Origin: Bradyrhizobium sp. ARR65
GTDB lineage: Bacteria; Pseudomonadota; Alphaproteobacteria; Rhizobiales; Xanthobacteraceae
Reading direction: 5' to 3'
Length of the DNA stretch: 64,000 nt
Assembly (NCBI RefSeq): GCF_000472385.1
Contig: NZ_AWZU01000006.1
Coordinates: 164,486 to 228,485 of the forward strand
Shown here: positions 27,320 through 37,414 of the stretch, piece after piece
How the letters are laid out: every line of letters starts with the position of its first letter
Position numbering within the stretch: position 1 is the first letter of the stretch
Made by a program: the position numbers and the translations under genes
The notes under the pieces: generated by a model
The model's input: only the letters and a program-made list of their open reading frames with translations
Told to the model about the DNA's origin: nothing
Databases searched by the model: none

Positions 27320-28327
27320 TTAAAGCAGCTTGCCCATGGCGACGGCGGTGTCGGCCATGCGGTTCGAAAAACCCCATTCATTATCGTACCACGACATCAC
27401 CCGCACCAGATTGCCGTTCATCACCTTGGTCTGGTCCATGTGGAAAGTGGAGGAGTGCGGATCGTGGTTGAAGTCGATCGAGACGTTGGGCGAGGTGGTG
27501 TAGCCCAGGATGCCCTTGAGCTGCTGCTCGCTGGCGCGCTTCATCGCCTCGTTGATTTCCTTTGCGTCGGTGGCGCGCTTGGCGACGATCTTCAGATCGA
27601 CGACCGAGACGTTCGGCGTCGGTACGCGGATCGCGACGCCGTCGAGCTTGCCTTTCAGCTCTGGCAGCACGAGGCCGATCGCTTTCGCGGCACCGGTGGA
27701 GGTCGGGATCATCGACATCGCCGCGGCGCGGGCGCGGTAGAGATCCTTGTGCAGCGTGTCCAGCGTCGGCTGGTCGCCGGTATAGGCGTGGATCGTGGTC
27801 ATGAAGCCGGTCTCGATGCCGACCGTATCGTTCAGGACCTTGGCGACCGGCGCCAGGCAATTGGTGGTGCAGGAGCCGTTGGAGACGACCTTGTGGTCGG
27901 GAGTCAGCGTCTCATGATTGACGCCGAACACGATGGTCGCATCCGCATTCTCGGCCGGCGCGGAGACCAGCACGCGCTTGGCGCCGGCGGTCAGATGCGC
28001 GGAGGCCTTGTCCTTGCTGGTGAAGATACCCGTGCATTCGAGCGCGATGTCGACACCGAGCTCCTTCCAGGGCAGCTTGGTGGGGTCGCGTTCGGCGGAA
28101 ACCTTGATCTTGCCGTTGCCGAGGCTGATCGAGTCGCCCTCGACGGTCACGGTGCCAGGGAAGCGGCCGTGCACCGAGTCAAAGCGGAGCAGATGGGCAT
28201 TGGTCTCGACCGGGCCAAGATCGTTGATACCGACCACTTCGATATCCCTGCGGCCGGATTCGGCGATCGCCCGCAGAATGTTGCGGCCGATGCGGCCAAA
28301 CCCGTTGATCGCGACACGCACTGCCAT
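27320..28327 (-). CDS. gap: glyceraldehyde-3-phosphate dehydrogenase, type I
   Basis: A 335-residue enzyme. The NAD-binding start is [20 protein letters not shown], the catalytic Cys is in [12 protein letters not shown] (~153), and the C-terminal motif is [12 protein letters not shown]. Family members oxidise GAP to 1,3-bisphosphoglycerate; the cofactor preference is not clear from sequence. It lies between tkt and pgk. Confidence 0.97.
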   Translation of the reverse strand: MAVRVAINGFGRIGRNILRAIAESGRRDIEVVGINDLGPVETNAHLLRFDSVHGRFPGTVTVEGDSISLGNGKIKVSAERDPTKLPWKELGVDIALECTGIFTSKDKASAHLTAGAKRVLVSAPAENADATIVFGVNHETLTPDHKVVSNGSCTTNCLAPVAKVLNDTVGIETGFMTTIHAYTGDQPTLDTLHKDLYRARAAAMSMIPTSTGAAKAIGLVLPELKGKLDGVAIRVPTPNVSVVDLKIVAKRATDAKEINEAMKRASEQQLKGILGYTTSPNVSIDFNHDPHSSTFHMDQTKVMNGNLVRVMSWYDNEWGFSNRMADTAVAMGKLL

Positions 28328-28563
28328 CTCTCGTCTCCTCTAATGACTTTTGTCATCCCCGCGACACATCGGCGTCACGAGGGTTTTCGGGCGGACGCCC
28401 GGTTCTGCCGGGCGGGAGCGGATCGTATGGCTTTCTAGCTAGACCTTTTTCCGGGCAAGCTCAACCGCCAGCCGACCCCGGGGCTATGATGTTCCTGCAA
28501 TGGTTTCCGCGCGTTTTTCGCTGGAACTTCAAGCCGAAAGCGATCTCCAAAACAATTTCTTTG

Positions 28564-28592
28564 GGCCGACCAAAGAATAATTTTGGTCGGCC
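28564..28592 (-). terminator. perfect hairpin, probable tkt terminator
   Basis: GGCCGACCAAA / TTTGGTCGGCC: 11 perfect base pairs and a 7-nt loop, 50 bp after the tkt stop in the 314-bp gap to gap. The T-tract on the minus strand is weak (CAAAGAAATTGTTTT), so it may be a processing or partial stop site. The rest of the gap shows nothing else. Confidence 0.55.
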
Positions 28593-28641
28593 GCTTTCCT
28601 TCCACGCTTGGCAACCGGGCGTTAGCGAGGCAACGCGAGCG

Positions 28642-30624
28642 TCACAGCCGCTTCAGGGCGGCGTTAACGGCGGCCTCAGCGGTAATGCCGAAATGCTTGA
28701 AAAGGTCCTTGGCCGGCGCGCTCGCCCCGAAGGAGTGCATGCCGACAAACTCGCCATCCCTGCCGATGACCGCGTCCCAGCCCCAGCGTACGGCGGCCTC
28801 GATCGCGATCTTGACCGGCGCATTGCCGATGATCGCCTGCTTTTTCTCCTCCGGCTGCGCCAAGAGGAGCTCGAGCGAGGGCACCGAGACGACGCGCGCC
28901 GGGATGCCGCGCTCGGCAAGCTGCTTTTGGGCGTCGACTGCGATCTGCACCTCTGATCCTGAGGCGAACAGCGACACCTTGGCCTCGCCCTGCGCCGGCA
29001 CCAGTTCATAGCCGCCATGGCTGCAGGGATTGTCCGCGGGCGCCGAGGTGCGGAGCTGCGGCACGTTCTGCCGCGTCAGCGCCAGCACGGTCGGGCCGGT
29101 GGTGCGGTTGAGCGCAAGCTCCCAGCATTCGGCGACCTCGACGGCGTCGCAGGGACGGAAGACGCGCATGTTGGGCATCGCGCGCAAGGCGGCGAGATGC
29201 TCGACCGGCTGATGCGTCGGTCCGTCCTCGCCGAGGCCGATGGAATCGTGGGTCATCACATAGACGACGCCCGCGCCCATCAGCGCCGCGATCCGCATCG
29301 CCGGCCGCGCGTAGTCGGTAAACACCAGGAAGGTGGCGCCGTTCGGCGCAAAGCCGCCATGCAGGAAGATGCCGTTCATGCATGCGGCCATGCCGTGCTC
29401 GCGGATGCCGTAATGGATGAAGCGGCCCTTCGGCGTCTTGGCCGAGAAGGCCACGGCCGATTTCGGCTTGTTGTTGTTGGAGCCGGTGAGGTCGGCGGAG
29501 CCGCCCACGAACTCCATCGGCATCGCAGCCGCAATGGCTTCGATCGCGGCTTCCGAGGATTTGCGGGTCGCGACGTTGAGCGGGGTCTCCAGAAGCTGTT
29601 TCTTGTGCTCCTTGAGCGCTTTCGCAAGCGAGGCGGGCCGCTCATGGCGCAGCCGCCGCTCGAACTCGGCGCGCTTGCGGCTGCCGAGCTCGGCAAAGCG
29701 CGCTTCCCATTCGGCCCGCGCAGCCGCGCCACGGCTGCCGATGTCGCGCCAGGCCTTCAGCACGTCCTCCGGCACAGAGAACGGCTCAAGCGAGATGCCG
29801 AGCTTTTCCTTGGCGGCTTTCAGCTCGTCCGCGCCAAGCGCCTCGCCATGCACCTTGGCGGTGCCGGCCTTGGTCGGCGCGCCGTAACCGATAGTGGTGC
29901 GGCAGGCGATCAGCGAAGGCTTGTTGGCCTTTTGCGCGCGTTCGATCGCGGCTGCGATCGCCTTTTGGTCCTGGCCGTCGATCAGCTCGGCGGCCCAGCC
30001 GGCGGATTTGAAGCGCTTGACCTGATCGACGGAGTCGGACAGCGAGGTCGGCCCATCGATCGAAATGCCATTGTCGTCATAGAGCACGATCAGCTTGTTG
30101 AGCTTCCAGTGCCCAGCCAGGGCGATCGCTTCCTGCGAGACGCCTTCCATCAGATCGCCATCGGAGGCGAGCACATAGGTGCGATGATCGACGATCTTCT
30201 TGCCGAACTCGGCCGCGAGCATCTTCTCCGCAAGCGCCATGCCGACAGCGGTCGAAATGCCCTGGCCGAGCGGCCCCGTGGTGGTCTCCACGCCCTTGGT
30301 ATGGAAGTTCTCGGGGTGCCCCGGGGTGAGCGAGCCGAGCTGCCGGAAATGCTGGAGCTGGTCGAGCGTCATATCCGGATTGGCGGTCAGATAAAGCAGC
30401 GAATAGAGCAGCATCGATCCGTGGCCAGCCGAGAGCACGAAGCGGTCGCGATCCGGCCAGGCCGGCTGGCTGGCATCGAATTTCAGAAACTGCGAGAACA
30501 GCACTGTGGCGATGTCGGCGGCGCCCATCGGCAACCCGGGGTGGCCGGATTTCGCTTTTTCCACCGCGTCCATCGCGAGGCCGCGAATCGCATTGGCCAT
30601 ACGGAAGGGTTCGACCTGCGTCAT
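28642..30624 (-). CDS. tkt: transketolase
   Basis: A 660-residue thiamine diphosphate enzyme. Motifs are [33 protein letters not shown], the ThDP-binding [13 protein letters not shown] with DDNGISIDG, and [20 protein letters not shown] in the Pyr domain. It transfers two-carbon units in the pentose phosphate and Calvin pathways. It is the first gene of the tkt-gap-pgk-fba series and is divergent from the DUF4164-zapA pair. Confidence 0.96.
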   Translation of the reverse strand: MTQVEPFRMANAIRGLAMDAVEKAKSGHPGLPMGAADIATVLFSQFLKFDASQPAWPDRDRFVLSAGHGSMLLYSLLYLTANPDMTLDQLQHFRQLGSLTPGHPENFHTKGVETTTGPLGQGISTAVGMALAEKMLAAEFGKKIVDHRTYVLASDGDLMEGVSQEAIALAGHWKLNKLIVLYDDNGISIDGPTSLSDSVDQVKRFKSAGWAAELIDGQDQKAIAAAIERAQKANKPSLIACRTTIGYGAPTKAGTAKVHGEALGADELKAAKEKLGISLEPFSVPEDVLKAWRDIGSRGAAARAEWEARFAELGSRKRAEFERRLRHERPASLAKALKEHKKQLLETPLNVATRKSSEAAIEAIAAAMPMEFVGGSADLTGSNNNKPKSAVAFSAKTPKGRFIHYGIREHGMAACMNGIFLHGGFAPNGATFLVFTDYARPAMRIAALMGAGVVYVMTHDSIGLGEDGPTHQPVEHLAALRAMPNMRVFRPCDAVEVAECWELALNRTTGPTVLALTRQNVPQLRTSAPADNPCSHGGYELVPAQGEAKVSLFASGSEVQIAVDAQKQLAERGIPARVVSVPSLELLLAQPEEKKQAIIGNAPVKIAIEAAVRWGWDAVIGRDGEFVGMHSFGASAPAKDLFKHFGITAEAAVNAALKRL

Positions 30625-30877
30625 GTTGAAAATCCGTCTGAAATGGGGTGCTCGGCGGAAGGAGCACCGCGGGCGAGGGGGCTAACCCCGGTGAATTCGG
30701 GGGCTGGATAGCACCTGAGTTCCCGGAGTCCAACGCCTTGACGCCAGGAAAAGTTGCTTTGCGGTGCATAGCTTCGCGGCGGCGTTGCACGGCAGCCCCC
30801 GGCCACGTAAATTTCCTCCCTTAAGCGCTTGCCGAAGCGCGGGTTTTGCCGCCCGAGCGGCGTTTGGGATCGCTGGC

Positions 30878-31240
30878 ATGAACGATCGTCCCGCGAATTT
30901 TCCGCCCCATGAGCCGCCGTCCGCTGACATCGAGGCTGCGACGCGGCGACTGATGACGGCGCTGGACGCCCTGGAGAGCGCGGTCGAGCGGCGCCGCGAG
31001 GCTGACCGCGACGAGGATGAACTCGCAACCCGGATTCAGGCGCTGGGCGCGGACCGCTCGCGCCTCGCTGATGAGCTGGACGGCTCGCTGGTGCGATCGC
31101 GCAAACTCGAACGCGCCAATCGCGAGATCGCCGAACGGCTGGATGCGGCCATCGGCACCATCCGCGAGGTCCTCGGTGTTACGGAAGCCGAAGGGGCCGA
31201 CGAGGCCGAAGAGCCAGAAGAGGCCGGAGACGACGAATGA
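30878..31240 (+). CDS. DUF4164 coiled-coil protein
   Basis: A 120-residue acidic protein. After a proline-rich start (MNDRPANFPPHEPP) it is a continuous coiled coil (~20-100) ending in a Glu/Asp-rich tail. This fits the DUF4164 family found next to zapA in alphaproteobacteria. Its stop overlaps the zapA start (ATGA), so the two are co-translated and it may act with ZapA in division. That role is inferred from position only. Confidence 0.78.
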   Translation: MNDRPANFPPHEPPSADIEAATRRLMTALDALESAVERRREADRDEDELATRIQALGADRSRLADELDGSLVRSRKLERANREIAERLDAAIGTIREVLGVTEAEGADEAEEPEEAGDDE

Positions 31241-31620
31241 ACCACATCAACGTCACCATCAACGGCCGGCAATATCGCATGGCCTGCGAGGAAGGGCAGG
31301 AGATCAGGCTGCTCAAACTCGCCGAGAGCCTGGAGCAACGCATCGAGACGTTGCGCGGAAAATTCGGTGAGATCGGCGACGCGCGCCTGACCGTGATGGC
31401 AGCCCTGACCGTGTGCGACGAACTGGTCGATGCCAACGCGCGTATCCGCGGCCTCGAAGAAGAGCTGGTGAAGCTCCGCGACGTGCGCACGGCGGCTGCC
31501 GACCGCGCCAAGGCGACGCAGACGGCGGTCGCCAATGCGCTCAATGCCGCGGCGGAGCGAATCGAGCGGACCACCCAGGTCCTCAACCGCACCATCGGCG
31601 GTGGCGTCGCAATCGGGTGA
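31237..31620 (+). CDS. zapA: cell division protein ZapA
   Basis: A 127-residue protein, MNHINVTINGRQYRMACEEG, with the beta-hairpin head (~1-25) followed by a long helix. ZapA cross-links FtsZ filaments at mid-cell. The alphaproteobacterial order zapA-6S RNA-5-FTHF cyclo-ligase is present here, which supports the call. It overlaps the DUF4164 gene by 4 bp. Confidence 0.9.
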   Translation: MNHINVTINGRQYRMACEEGQEIRLLKLAESLEQRIETLRGKFGEIGDARLTVMAALTVCDELVDANARIRGLEEELVKLRDVRTAAADRAKATQTAVANALNAAAERIERTTQVLNRTIGGGVAIG

Positions 31621-31684
31621 ATCGCCCTTTTCTCAGGGGGACAGGGTGAGAGCTGGCGATCCGCCCGCGTCGTTGCTACATTAG

Positions 31685-31822
31685 GTCCCGCGAAGCTGCG
31701 TCGCGCGTCAGGAACCAACATATCCCCGGGGCCTTATCGATCCTTAAGGGAACTGTCCCTGGCCGGGTCCGTGGATCCGGACATATGGTGCCCACCTACT
31801 TTCGTAGGGAACTCCGGGATCG
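31685..31822 (+). ncRNA. ssrS: 6S RNA
   Basis: The region between zapA and the 5-FTHF cyclo-ligase folds as a long rod. The closing stem is TCCCG (31686) / CGGGA (31815). An inner stem pairs CATATCC with GGACATATG, then CCCCGGGGCC with GGCCGGG. The tip is an AGGGA/TCCCT hairpin, with unpaired flanks forming a central bubble (GGAACCAAC side). Position and shape match 6S RNA, which binds sigma-70 RNA polymerase. Ends are approximate. Confidence 0.8.
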
Positions 31823-31883
31823 AGCGTTTCAACGGCGACCGCGGCCTCGCACTTGTCTCTTGTTTCTATTCTTTCTCCAGGCC

Positions 31884-31982
31884 GTCATACCCCGCGCATG
31901 CGGGTATCCAGTACGCCGAGACGTCTCGGTTGATCACGAGCGCCGCTGGAATACCGGATCACCCGCCTTCGTGGGTGATGAC
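31884..31982. repeat. intergenic palindrome, GTCATACCCCGCGCATGCGG type
   Basis: Starts GTCATACCCCGCGCATGCGG and ends CCCGCCTTCGTGGGTGATGAC. TATCCAGTA and TACCGGATC are inverted inside, and a GAGACG...CGAGCGCC core lies in the middle. It is of the same family as 12785-12888. Confidence 0.8.
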
Positions 31983-31999
31983 AGGGGCAGTAAGGTGGC

Positions 32000-32587
32000 A
32001 TGGCCAAATTGGCTGCGACCCCATCGAAAGGGACTCTCCGCGCTGCCGCGCTTGCGGCTCGCGATGCCTTGAGCGGCGAGCAACGTAGCGCTGCGGCGGA
32101 AGCGATCGCCGCGCGCGGACTGCCGTTCGAGGTTGCTCCCGGCGCGGTCGTGGCCGGCTATTCGCCAATTCGCAGCGAGATCGATCCGCTGCCGCTGATG
32201 CGGACGCTTGCCGCGCGCAGCGCGAAGCTTGCATTGCCGACCGTGACGGCGCGCGGTCACGCGCTGATTTTTCGCGCCTGGTCGCCCGGTGACCGCTTGA
32301 CGCTGGGCGCGCTCGGCATTCTCGAGCCGTCACCGGCCGCCGCCGAGGTCGTCCCCGACATCATGCTGGTGCCGCTCGCCGCATTCGACCGCCTGGGCCA
32401 CCGCATCGGCTATGGCGCGGGGCATTATGACTTTACATTCGCGCACTTACGCAAAATGAAGCCGGTTATCGGCGTCGGGCTTGCCTTCGCGGTGCAGGAA
32501 ATCGAAACGATTCCAGCGTTGTCGCACGACGTTGCACTCGATTATGTGCTAACCGAAACGAAAGCTTTCGATTTCCGGAGCAGATAG
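32000..32587 (+). CDS. 5-formyltetrahydrofolate cyclo-ligase
   Basis: A 195-residue protein. It has the basic N-terminal pattern (KGTLRAAALAARDAL), the VVAGYSPIRSEIDPLPL folate-site motif and the C-terminal VPLAAFDRLGHRIGYGAGHYD, which binds ATP/Mg. It converts 5-formyl-THF to 5,10-methenyl-THF. Downstream of 6S RNA as in many proteobacteria, and 1 bp from the next gene. Confidence 0.93.
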   Translation: MAKLAATPSKGTLRAAALAARDALSGEQRSAAAEAIAARGLPFEVAPGAVVAGYSPIRSEIDPLPLMRTLAARSAKLALPTVTARGHALIFRAWSPGDRLTLGALGILEPSPAAAEVVPDIMLVPLAAFDRLGHRIGYGAGHYDFTFAHLRKMKPVIGVGLAFAVQEIETIPALSHDVALDYVLTETKAFDFRSR

Positions 32588-32588
32588 A

Positions 32589-33413
32589 TTGCGCATTCTT
32601 TTCGTGGGCGACGTTGTGGGGCGGACAGGGCGAAACGCCGTCGCCGAGCATTTACCGGGTCTGGTCCGCGACTGGGAGCTCGACCTCGTCATCGTCAACG
32701 GTGAAAATGCGGCCGGCGGGTTCGGCATCACCGAAACGATCTACCAGGAGCTGATCGATGCCGGCGCCGATGCCATCACGCTCGGCAATCATGCCTGGGA
32801 CCAGCGCGAGGCGCTGGTGTTCATTGATCGCGCCCCGAAGCTCATTCGGCCCGTGAATTTTCCGCGCGGCACCCCCGGCCGCGGCGCGGCGCTGATCGAT
32901 ACCAAGAACGGCAAGCGCGCGCTCGTCATCAATGCGATGGGCCGCGTGTTCATGACGCCATTCGACGACCCGTTCGCCGCACTCGAGCGCGAGCTCGAAG
33001 CCTGTCCGCTGCGTAGGGCCGCCGACGCCATCGTGGTCGATTTCCATTGCGAGGCCACCAGCGAGAAACAGGGCATCGGCTTTTTCTGTGATGGCCGCGC
33101 CAGTCTCGTGGTCGGCACGCACACGCATGTCCCGACCGCCGATCACCAGATTCTTCCCGGCGGCACAGCCTACATGACCGACGCCGGCATGACCGGCGAC
33201 TATGATTCCATCATCGGAATGCAGAAGGACGAGCCGCTGCGCCGTTTCACGTCAGGCATTCCCTCCGGCCGTTTCGAGCCGGCGATGGGTATTGCGACGT
33301 TATCCGGCGTCGCGGTCGAGACCGATGATGCAACCGGTCTTGCGCAAAAGATCGCGCCGGTGCGGATCGGCGGCCGCCTCGAGCCGGCGCTGCCGGGGTT
33401 TTGGAACGAATAG
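32589..33413 (+). CDS. YmdB/TIGR00282 family metallophosphoesterase
   Basis: A 274-residue protein starting at TTG (MRILFVGDVVGRTGRNAV), one base after the previous stop. Dimetal ligands are in GDVVG, VNGENAAGGFG, TLGNHAWD, DFHCEATSEK and GTHTHVPTAD, then DAGMTGDYDSIIGM. Family members hydrolyse 2',3'-cyclic nucleotides. It is co-transcribed with the cyclo-ligase. Confidence 0.92.
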   Translation: MRILFVGDVVGRTGRNAVAEHLPGLVRDWELDLVIVNGENAAGGFGITETIYQELIDAGADAITLGNHAWDQREALVFIDRAPKLIRPVNFPRGTPGRGAALIDTKNGKRALVINAMGRVFMTPFDDPFAALERELEACPLRRAADAIVVDFHCEATSEKQGIGFFCDGRASLVVGTHTHVPTADHQILPGGTAYMTDAGMTGDYDSIIGMQKDEPLRRFTSGIPSGRFEPAMGIATLSGVAVETDDATGLAQKIAPVRIGGRLEPALPGFWNE

Positions 33414-33445
33414 CTTTGTCACCGTCAATCCGGGGGCGCTCGCGC

Positions 33446-33511
33446 AGCGAAGTCAGGCTTGCCTGACTTCGCTCTTCTTGGGTTGTCCAAGTCGGCAACA
33501 GCCGACTTGGA
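33446..33511. repeat. two consecutive perfect hairpins
   Basis: AGCGAAGTCAGGC-TT-GCCTGACTTCGCT (13-bp stem) is followed 12 bp later by TCCAAGTCGGC-AACA-GCCGACTTGGA (11-bp stem). They lie just after the YmdB-family gene. No T-tract follows either, so they look like a repeat element rather than a simple terminator. Confidence 0.7.
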
Positions 33512-33546
33512 TGCGAACACGGAATCCAGGGGTTGCGGCGCGAGAG

Positions 33547-33584
33547 ATTCCGGGTTCGCGCTCACGCGCGCCCCGGAATGACGG
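33547..33584. repeat. short ATTCCGGG...CCCGGAATGAC palindrome
   Basis: Short member of the 10338-10439 family: ATTCCGGGTTCGCGCTCACG and onward to CCCCGGAATGACGGGG, immediately downstream (in the minus sense) of the 76-residue gene. Confidence 0.65.
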
Positions 33585-33590
33585 GGGATC

Positions 33591-33821
33591 TCAAAACCCG
33601 AAAAACTCCTCGCGCAGGGCGTCCTCGTATTTCGCCTTGGCGTCCTTCGCCGCGCTGCGCATCTCGTCTTCGTCGAAATGCGCCTGCTCCCATTTGTCGA
33701 CTTCGGCGAGGGTGTGGTTGACGGAGGCGAGCGCCTCCTCGCGTCGGATCGCGGCGATCCAGGCTTCGACGGCGTTCCTGTAATTGGTCTGCAGCTCGTC
33801 CAACACCGGATACTCGCTCAT
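33591..33821 (-). CDS. 76-residue hypothetical protein
   Basis: Starts MSEYPVLDELQTNYRNAVEA. It is helical, acidic, and conserved-looking (KWEQAHFDEDEMRSAAKDAKAKYEDALREEFFGF). I do not recognise a named family. The start at 33821 is preferred to one 16 codons upstream because of its polar beginning. The gene stands alone between repeats and the cytochrome gene. Confidence 0.6.
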   Translation of the reverse strand: MSEYPVLDELQTNYRNAVEAWIAAIRREEALASVNHTLAEVDKWEQAHFDEDEMRSAAKDAKAKYEDALREEFFGF

Positions 33822-33889
33822 CGGACCCCCGCGCATAGATCGCACGGGGATCCTTATAGAGCGCGCCAATGAACAAACGACGACAGCTT

Positions 33890-35236
33890 CTATTGCGCGG
33901 TCTGCTTGCGCAATTCCGCCACGTCCTTTGCGGTGAGGCTGGAGCCCCTGGCGCCGAAGCGCGCGGTCACGTAATTGGCGACGGCGGCGATCTCATCGTC
34001 AGAATAGGCGTTGCCGAAGCCGGGCATCGAGAGCGCGCCCTCAGGCGCATGCCGCTTGGTACCGGAGATCACGATCTGCGCGACATTGATCGCGGTGGGA
34101 TCGTTGACGGCCTGCGCGCCCGTGAGCGTCGCCAGCGGCGAGACCAAGCTCTCGCCGCTCCAGCCGTGACAACTGACGCAGGCGCCTTCGAACACCATCT
34201 TGCCGCGCGCATTGTCCGCACCGCCGCCATCCCTGTGCGAGTTGGGGGCGGGACGTGCCAGGATCGCGGGCAGATCGGGCGAGGCGATCGGCGGCACGGT
34301 GCGCAAGTAAGCGACCACCGCCTTGATGTCGTCCTCCGTCAATTGGCTGAAGCTGCGGTCGACCGCTTCGCCCATCGGGCCCGAAGCGGTGCCATGGCCG
34401 CTCGCATGACCGACCGCGAGATAATTCGCGAGATCGCCATTGCTCCAGCCGCCGACGCCGGTGGCCCTGTCCGAGGTGATGTTGAAGGCACGCCAGCCCG
34501 CAGTCACCGCGCCGGAGAACTTCTTGCGGTTGTCGAGCGCGAACGCGAGATTCCGCGGCGTATGACACTCGCCGCAATGGGCGAGCGCTTCCGCAAGATA
34601 AGCGCCCCTGTTCCATTCCGGCGATTTCGATGTATCCGGCTCGAACCGGGTATCGGGATTGAACACAGCCGACCAGAACGTCATCGCCCAGCGCTGGTTG
34701 AATGGAAAAGACAGCGTATTGGCCGGCGTCGGCCTGCGCACCGGCGGCAGGCTGAACAGATAGGCCTTGATCGCCAGCGCGTCATCATCGGTCATATAGG
34801 TGTATGAGGTGTAAGGCATCGCCGGATAGAGCCGCGCGCCGTCGCGACGGATGCCGCGACGGATGGCGTTGAGGAAATCCTGGTCGCTGTAGTTGCCGAT
34901 GCCGGTTTCCTTGTCCGGGGTGATGTTGGTCGAATAGAGCGTGCCGAAGGGCAGGCTGAAGGCCAGCCCGCCGGCAAAGTCCTTGTCCCCGGGCTTGGTG
35001 TGGCAGGCCATGCAGTCGGCGGCTCTCGCCAGATATTCGCCGCGCTCGACGAGGCTTGCTTTCGCAAGCGAGGCGGGCACGCCGGCGGGATTGCCGGCCC
35101 GATAGTCGGCGAGCGCAACCTTCGGTCCATCCGCAAAGGCTAGCGGACCAGGCCCGCGCACGACCCAGACGCTGATCGCCAGCGCGGCCACGACAATCGC
35201 GGCGACGCTGAGCAGGATACGCGCGGCGGCACTCAT
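33890..35236 (-). CDS. triheme cytochrome c, electron-accepting subunit of the molybdenum dehydrogenase
   Basis: A 448-residue protein with an N-terminal membrane helix (~8-28) and three c-type heme sites: CMACH, CGECH and CVSCH. The layout is that of the cytochrome subunit of membrane-bound aldehyde/alcohol dehydrogenases. It should carry electrons from the molybdenum subunit to the quinone pool or an oxidase at the periplasmic face. Its ATG overlaps the stop of the upstream large subunit, so it is the third gene of that operon. Confidence 0.88.
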   Translation of the reverse strand: MSAAARILLSVAAIVVAALAISVWVVRGPGPLAFADGPKVALADYRAGNPAGVPASLAKASLVERGEYLARAADCMACHTKPGDKDFAGGLAFSLPFGTLYSTNITPDKETGIGNYSDQDFLNAIRRGIRRDGARLYPAMPYTSYTYMTDDDALAIKAYLFSLPPVRRPTPANTLSFPFNQRWAMTFWSAVFNPDTRFEPDTSKSPEWNRGAYLAEALAHCGECHTPRNLAFALDNRKKFSGAVTAGWRAFNITSDRATGVGGWSNGDLANYLAVGHASGHGTASGPMGEAVDRSFSQLTEDDIKAVVAYLRTVPPIASPDLPAILARPAPNSHRDGGGADNARGKMVFEGACVSCHGWSGESLVSPLATLTGAQAVNDPTAINVAQIVISGTKRHAPEGALSMPGFGNAYSDDEIAAVANYVTARFGARGSSLTAKDVAELRKQTAQ

Positions 35237-37404
35237 GCCTTTTTCCTCGCGATCAGGCTGCGATCGATGGGCAGGCGTCGCAGGGCGACGGCGGTGGCGG
35301 CATAGATGGCGTTGCGCAACGCGGGCGCGGCGGCCGTGACGCCGGCCTCGCCGATGCCGCCGGGCGGCTCGCCGCTTTTGACGACATGAACCTCGATCTT
35401 CGGCGCCTGATTGATGCGCAGCATGCGGTAGTCGTTGAAGTTCGACTGCTGCACCCGGCCCTTGTCGATGGTCACTTCGCCATAAAGTGCCGCTGTGAGG
35501 CCGAAGATCAGCCCGCCCTCGATCTGCGCCTTGACCGTGTCGGGGTTGACCGCAATGCCGGTATCGACCGCGGAGGTGACGCGGCGCAGATGCACCTCGC
35601 CCTGTTCGTCGACTTCGGCTTCCACCACCGTGGCGATGAAGCTGCCAAAGGAGGGCTGCACGCTGACGCCGCGGCCGACGCGCGGGGCCAACGGCTGGCC
35701 CCAGCCGGATTTCTCCGCAGCCAGATTCAGGGCCGCGAGCGGGCGCGGATTGTTGGCGAGCATGGTGCGGCGGAAGTCGATCGGGTCCTTGCCGGCCTTG
35801 CGCGCGAGCTCGTCCATGAAGCATTCGATCGCGAACACATTGTTGTTTGGACCGACGCCGCGCCAGAACCCGGTCGGCACCGCCGGCGGTTCGGCCCGCA
35901 CATATTCGACATGGAAGTTGGGGACGTCGTAGGGCATATCGACGGCGCTATCGACCGCGTCGATGTCGATGCCGTTCTGGAATGCCGGCGGCAACCACCG
36001 CGCAAGGACTGCGGAGCCCGCGACCTTGTATTTCCAGGCGACGATCTTGCCGTCCGCGAGCGTCGCCGCAATGGTGTCGCGGTAGGCCGGGCGGTAGACA
36101 TCGTGCTGCATGTCTTCCTCGCGGGTCCACACCACCTTCACCGGTCCGTCCACCTGTTTTGCGATGCGCACCGCCGCGACGACCATATCCGGCTCGAGCT
36201 TGCGCCCGAAACCACCCCCGAGCAGGTGGTTATAGACGGAGACCTTCTCCACCGGCAGTCCGGCGGCTTTGGCGGCTTCCGACTGACAGCGGGTCATGAT
36301 CTGCGTGCCGGTCCACACCTCGCAGGAGTCTCCTTTGAAGTGCACGGTGGCATTGATCGGCTCCATGGTGGCATGCGCCAGGAACGGCAGCTCGTAGGAG
36401 GCTTCGAGCTGGTCGCCGCTTGCCAGCCCCTTGCCGATGTCGCCGACGGATTTTGCCACGGCGCCGTCCTTTTCGCTGGCCCTGCGCAGATCACGCCAGA
36501 TGTCGTCCGTGCTGATCCTCGCGTTCGGACCCTCATCCCACTCGATCTTCAGCGCATCCAGGCCCTTCTTCGCGGCCCACATGTGATCGCCGACCACGGC
36601 GACCATGTCATCGAGCACGACGATCTTATGTACGCCGGGGACCTTCCGCGCGGCGATGTCATCGACCTTGCCGACCTTGCCGCCGAACACGGGGCAGGCG
36701 GCAACGGTTGCGAACTTCATGCCCGGCAGCATCGCATCGATGCCATAGACGGCCTTGCCGTTCACCTTCTCGGGCGTGTCGAAGCGCTTGAGCGGCTGAC
36801 CGATATAGACGAAATCTTTGGGGTCCTTCAGCGGGACGTCCTTGGGCGCGATCTCGCTACGCGCGGCCGTGGCCAGCTCGCCATAGGACAGCTTGCGCCC
36901 ACTGTCCTTGTGCGTCACTTCACCTTTCGACGTGCTGCAGCTTGCGGGCTCGACCTGCCACTGCTTTGCAGCGGCCTGCACAAGCTGCGCACGCGCGCCG
37001 GCGCCCGCTTTTCGCAGCGCCATCCACCAGGCGCGGATCGAATTGGAATTGCCGGTGACCTGAAGCCCGAAAACAGGATTGCCGTAGAGCTTGTCGTCTG
37101 GCGGCGCATGTTCCAGCGTGACTTGCGCGATGTCTGCGTCGAGCTCTTCGGCGAGGATCATCGCGATCGATGTGTAGACGCCTTGTCCCATCTCGACCTG
37201 CGGCATGACCAGCGTGGTGTGGCCCTTCTCGTCGATGCGGATGAAGGCGTTGGGCGCGAACTTGCCATCGGTTACATCGGGCGGCTGATTCGGCTCGTTG
37301 AAGGCGCGGACGGGGAGGTGGAAGGCGAGCAGGAAGCCGCTGGCCAATCCGCCCGTCAGCAAGCCGCGGCGCGAAACCTCAGGTAGCTTTGCTGCGATCG
37401 TCAT
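35233..37404 (-). CDS. xanthine dehydrogenase family molybdopterin-binding subunit (isoquinoline 1-oxidoreductase beta-like)
   Basis: A 723-residue subunit. Its twin-arginine signal is EVSRRGLLTGGLASGFLLA (~10-30). The molybdopterin domain of the IorB/aldehyde oxidase group carries GGGFGRKLEPD, PTGFWRGVGPNNNVFA and the C-terminal GGIGEAGVTAAAPALRNA with the catalytic Glu. It oxidises an aldehyde or N-heterocycle in the periplasm. The 2Fe-2S subunit gene is 10 bp upstream and the cytochrome gene overlaps downstream. The substrate cannot be assigned. Confidence 0.9.
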   Translation of the reverse strand: MTIAAKLPEVSRRGLLTGGLASGFLLAFHLPVRAFNEPNQPPDVTDGKFAPNAFIRIDEKGHTTLVMPQVEMGQGVYTSIAMILAEELDADIAQVTLEHAPPDDKLYGNPVFGLQVTGNSNSIRAWWMALRKAGAGARAQLVQAAAKQWQVEPASCSTSKGEVTHKDSGRKLSYGELATAARSEIAPKDVPLKDPKDFVYIGQPLKRFDTPEKVNGKAVYGIDAMLPGMKFATVAACPVFGGKVGKVDDIAARKVPGVHKIVVLDDMVAVVGDHMWAAKKGLDALKIEWDEGPNARISTDDIWRDLRRASEKDGAVAKSVGDIGKGLASGDQLEASYELPFLAHATMEPINATVHFKGDSCEVWTGTQIMTRCQSEAAKAAGLPVEKVSVYNHLLGGGFGRKLEPDMVVAAVRIAKQVDGPVKVVWTREEDMQHDVYRPAYRDTIAATLADGKIVAWKYKVAGSAVLARWLPPAFQNGIDIDAVDSAVDMPYDVPNFHVEYVRAEPPAVPTGFWRGVGPNNNVFAIECFMDELARKAGKDPIDFRRTMLANNPRPLAALNLAAEKSGWGQPLAPRVGRGVSVQPSFGSFIATVVEAEVDEQGEVHLRRVTSAVDTGIAVNPDTVKAQIEGGLIFGLTAALYGEVTIDKGRVQQSNFNDYRMLRINQAPKIEVHVVKSGEPPGGIGEAGVTAAAPALRNAIYAATAVALRRLPIDRSLIARKKA

Positions 37405-37414
37405 GGTGTGCTCC

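Noticed and set aside
33446..33511. CRISPR-like repeat array
   Set aside because: Only two hairpins with different sequences; no regular repeat-spacer units anywhere in the window and no cas genes.
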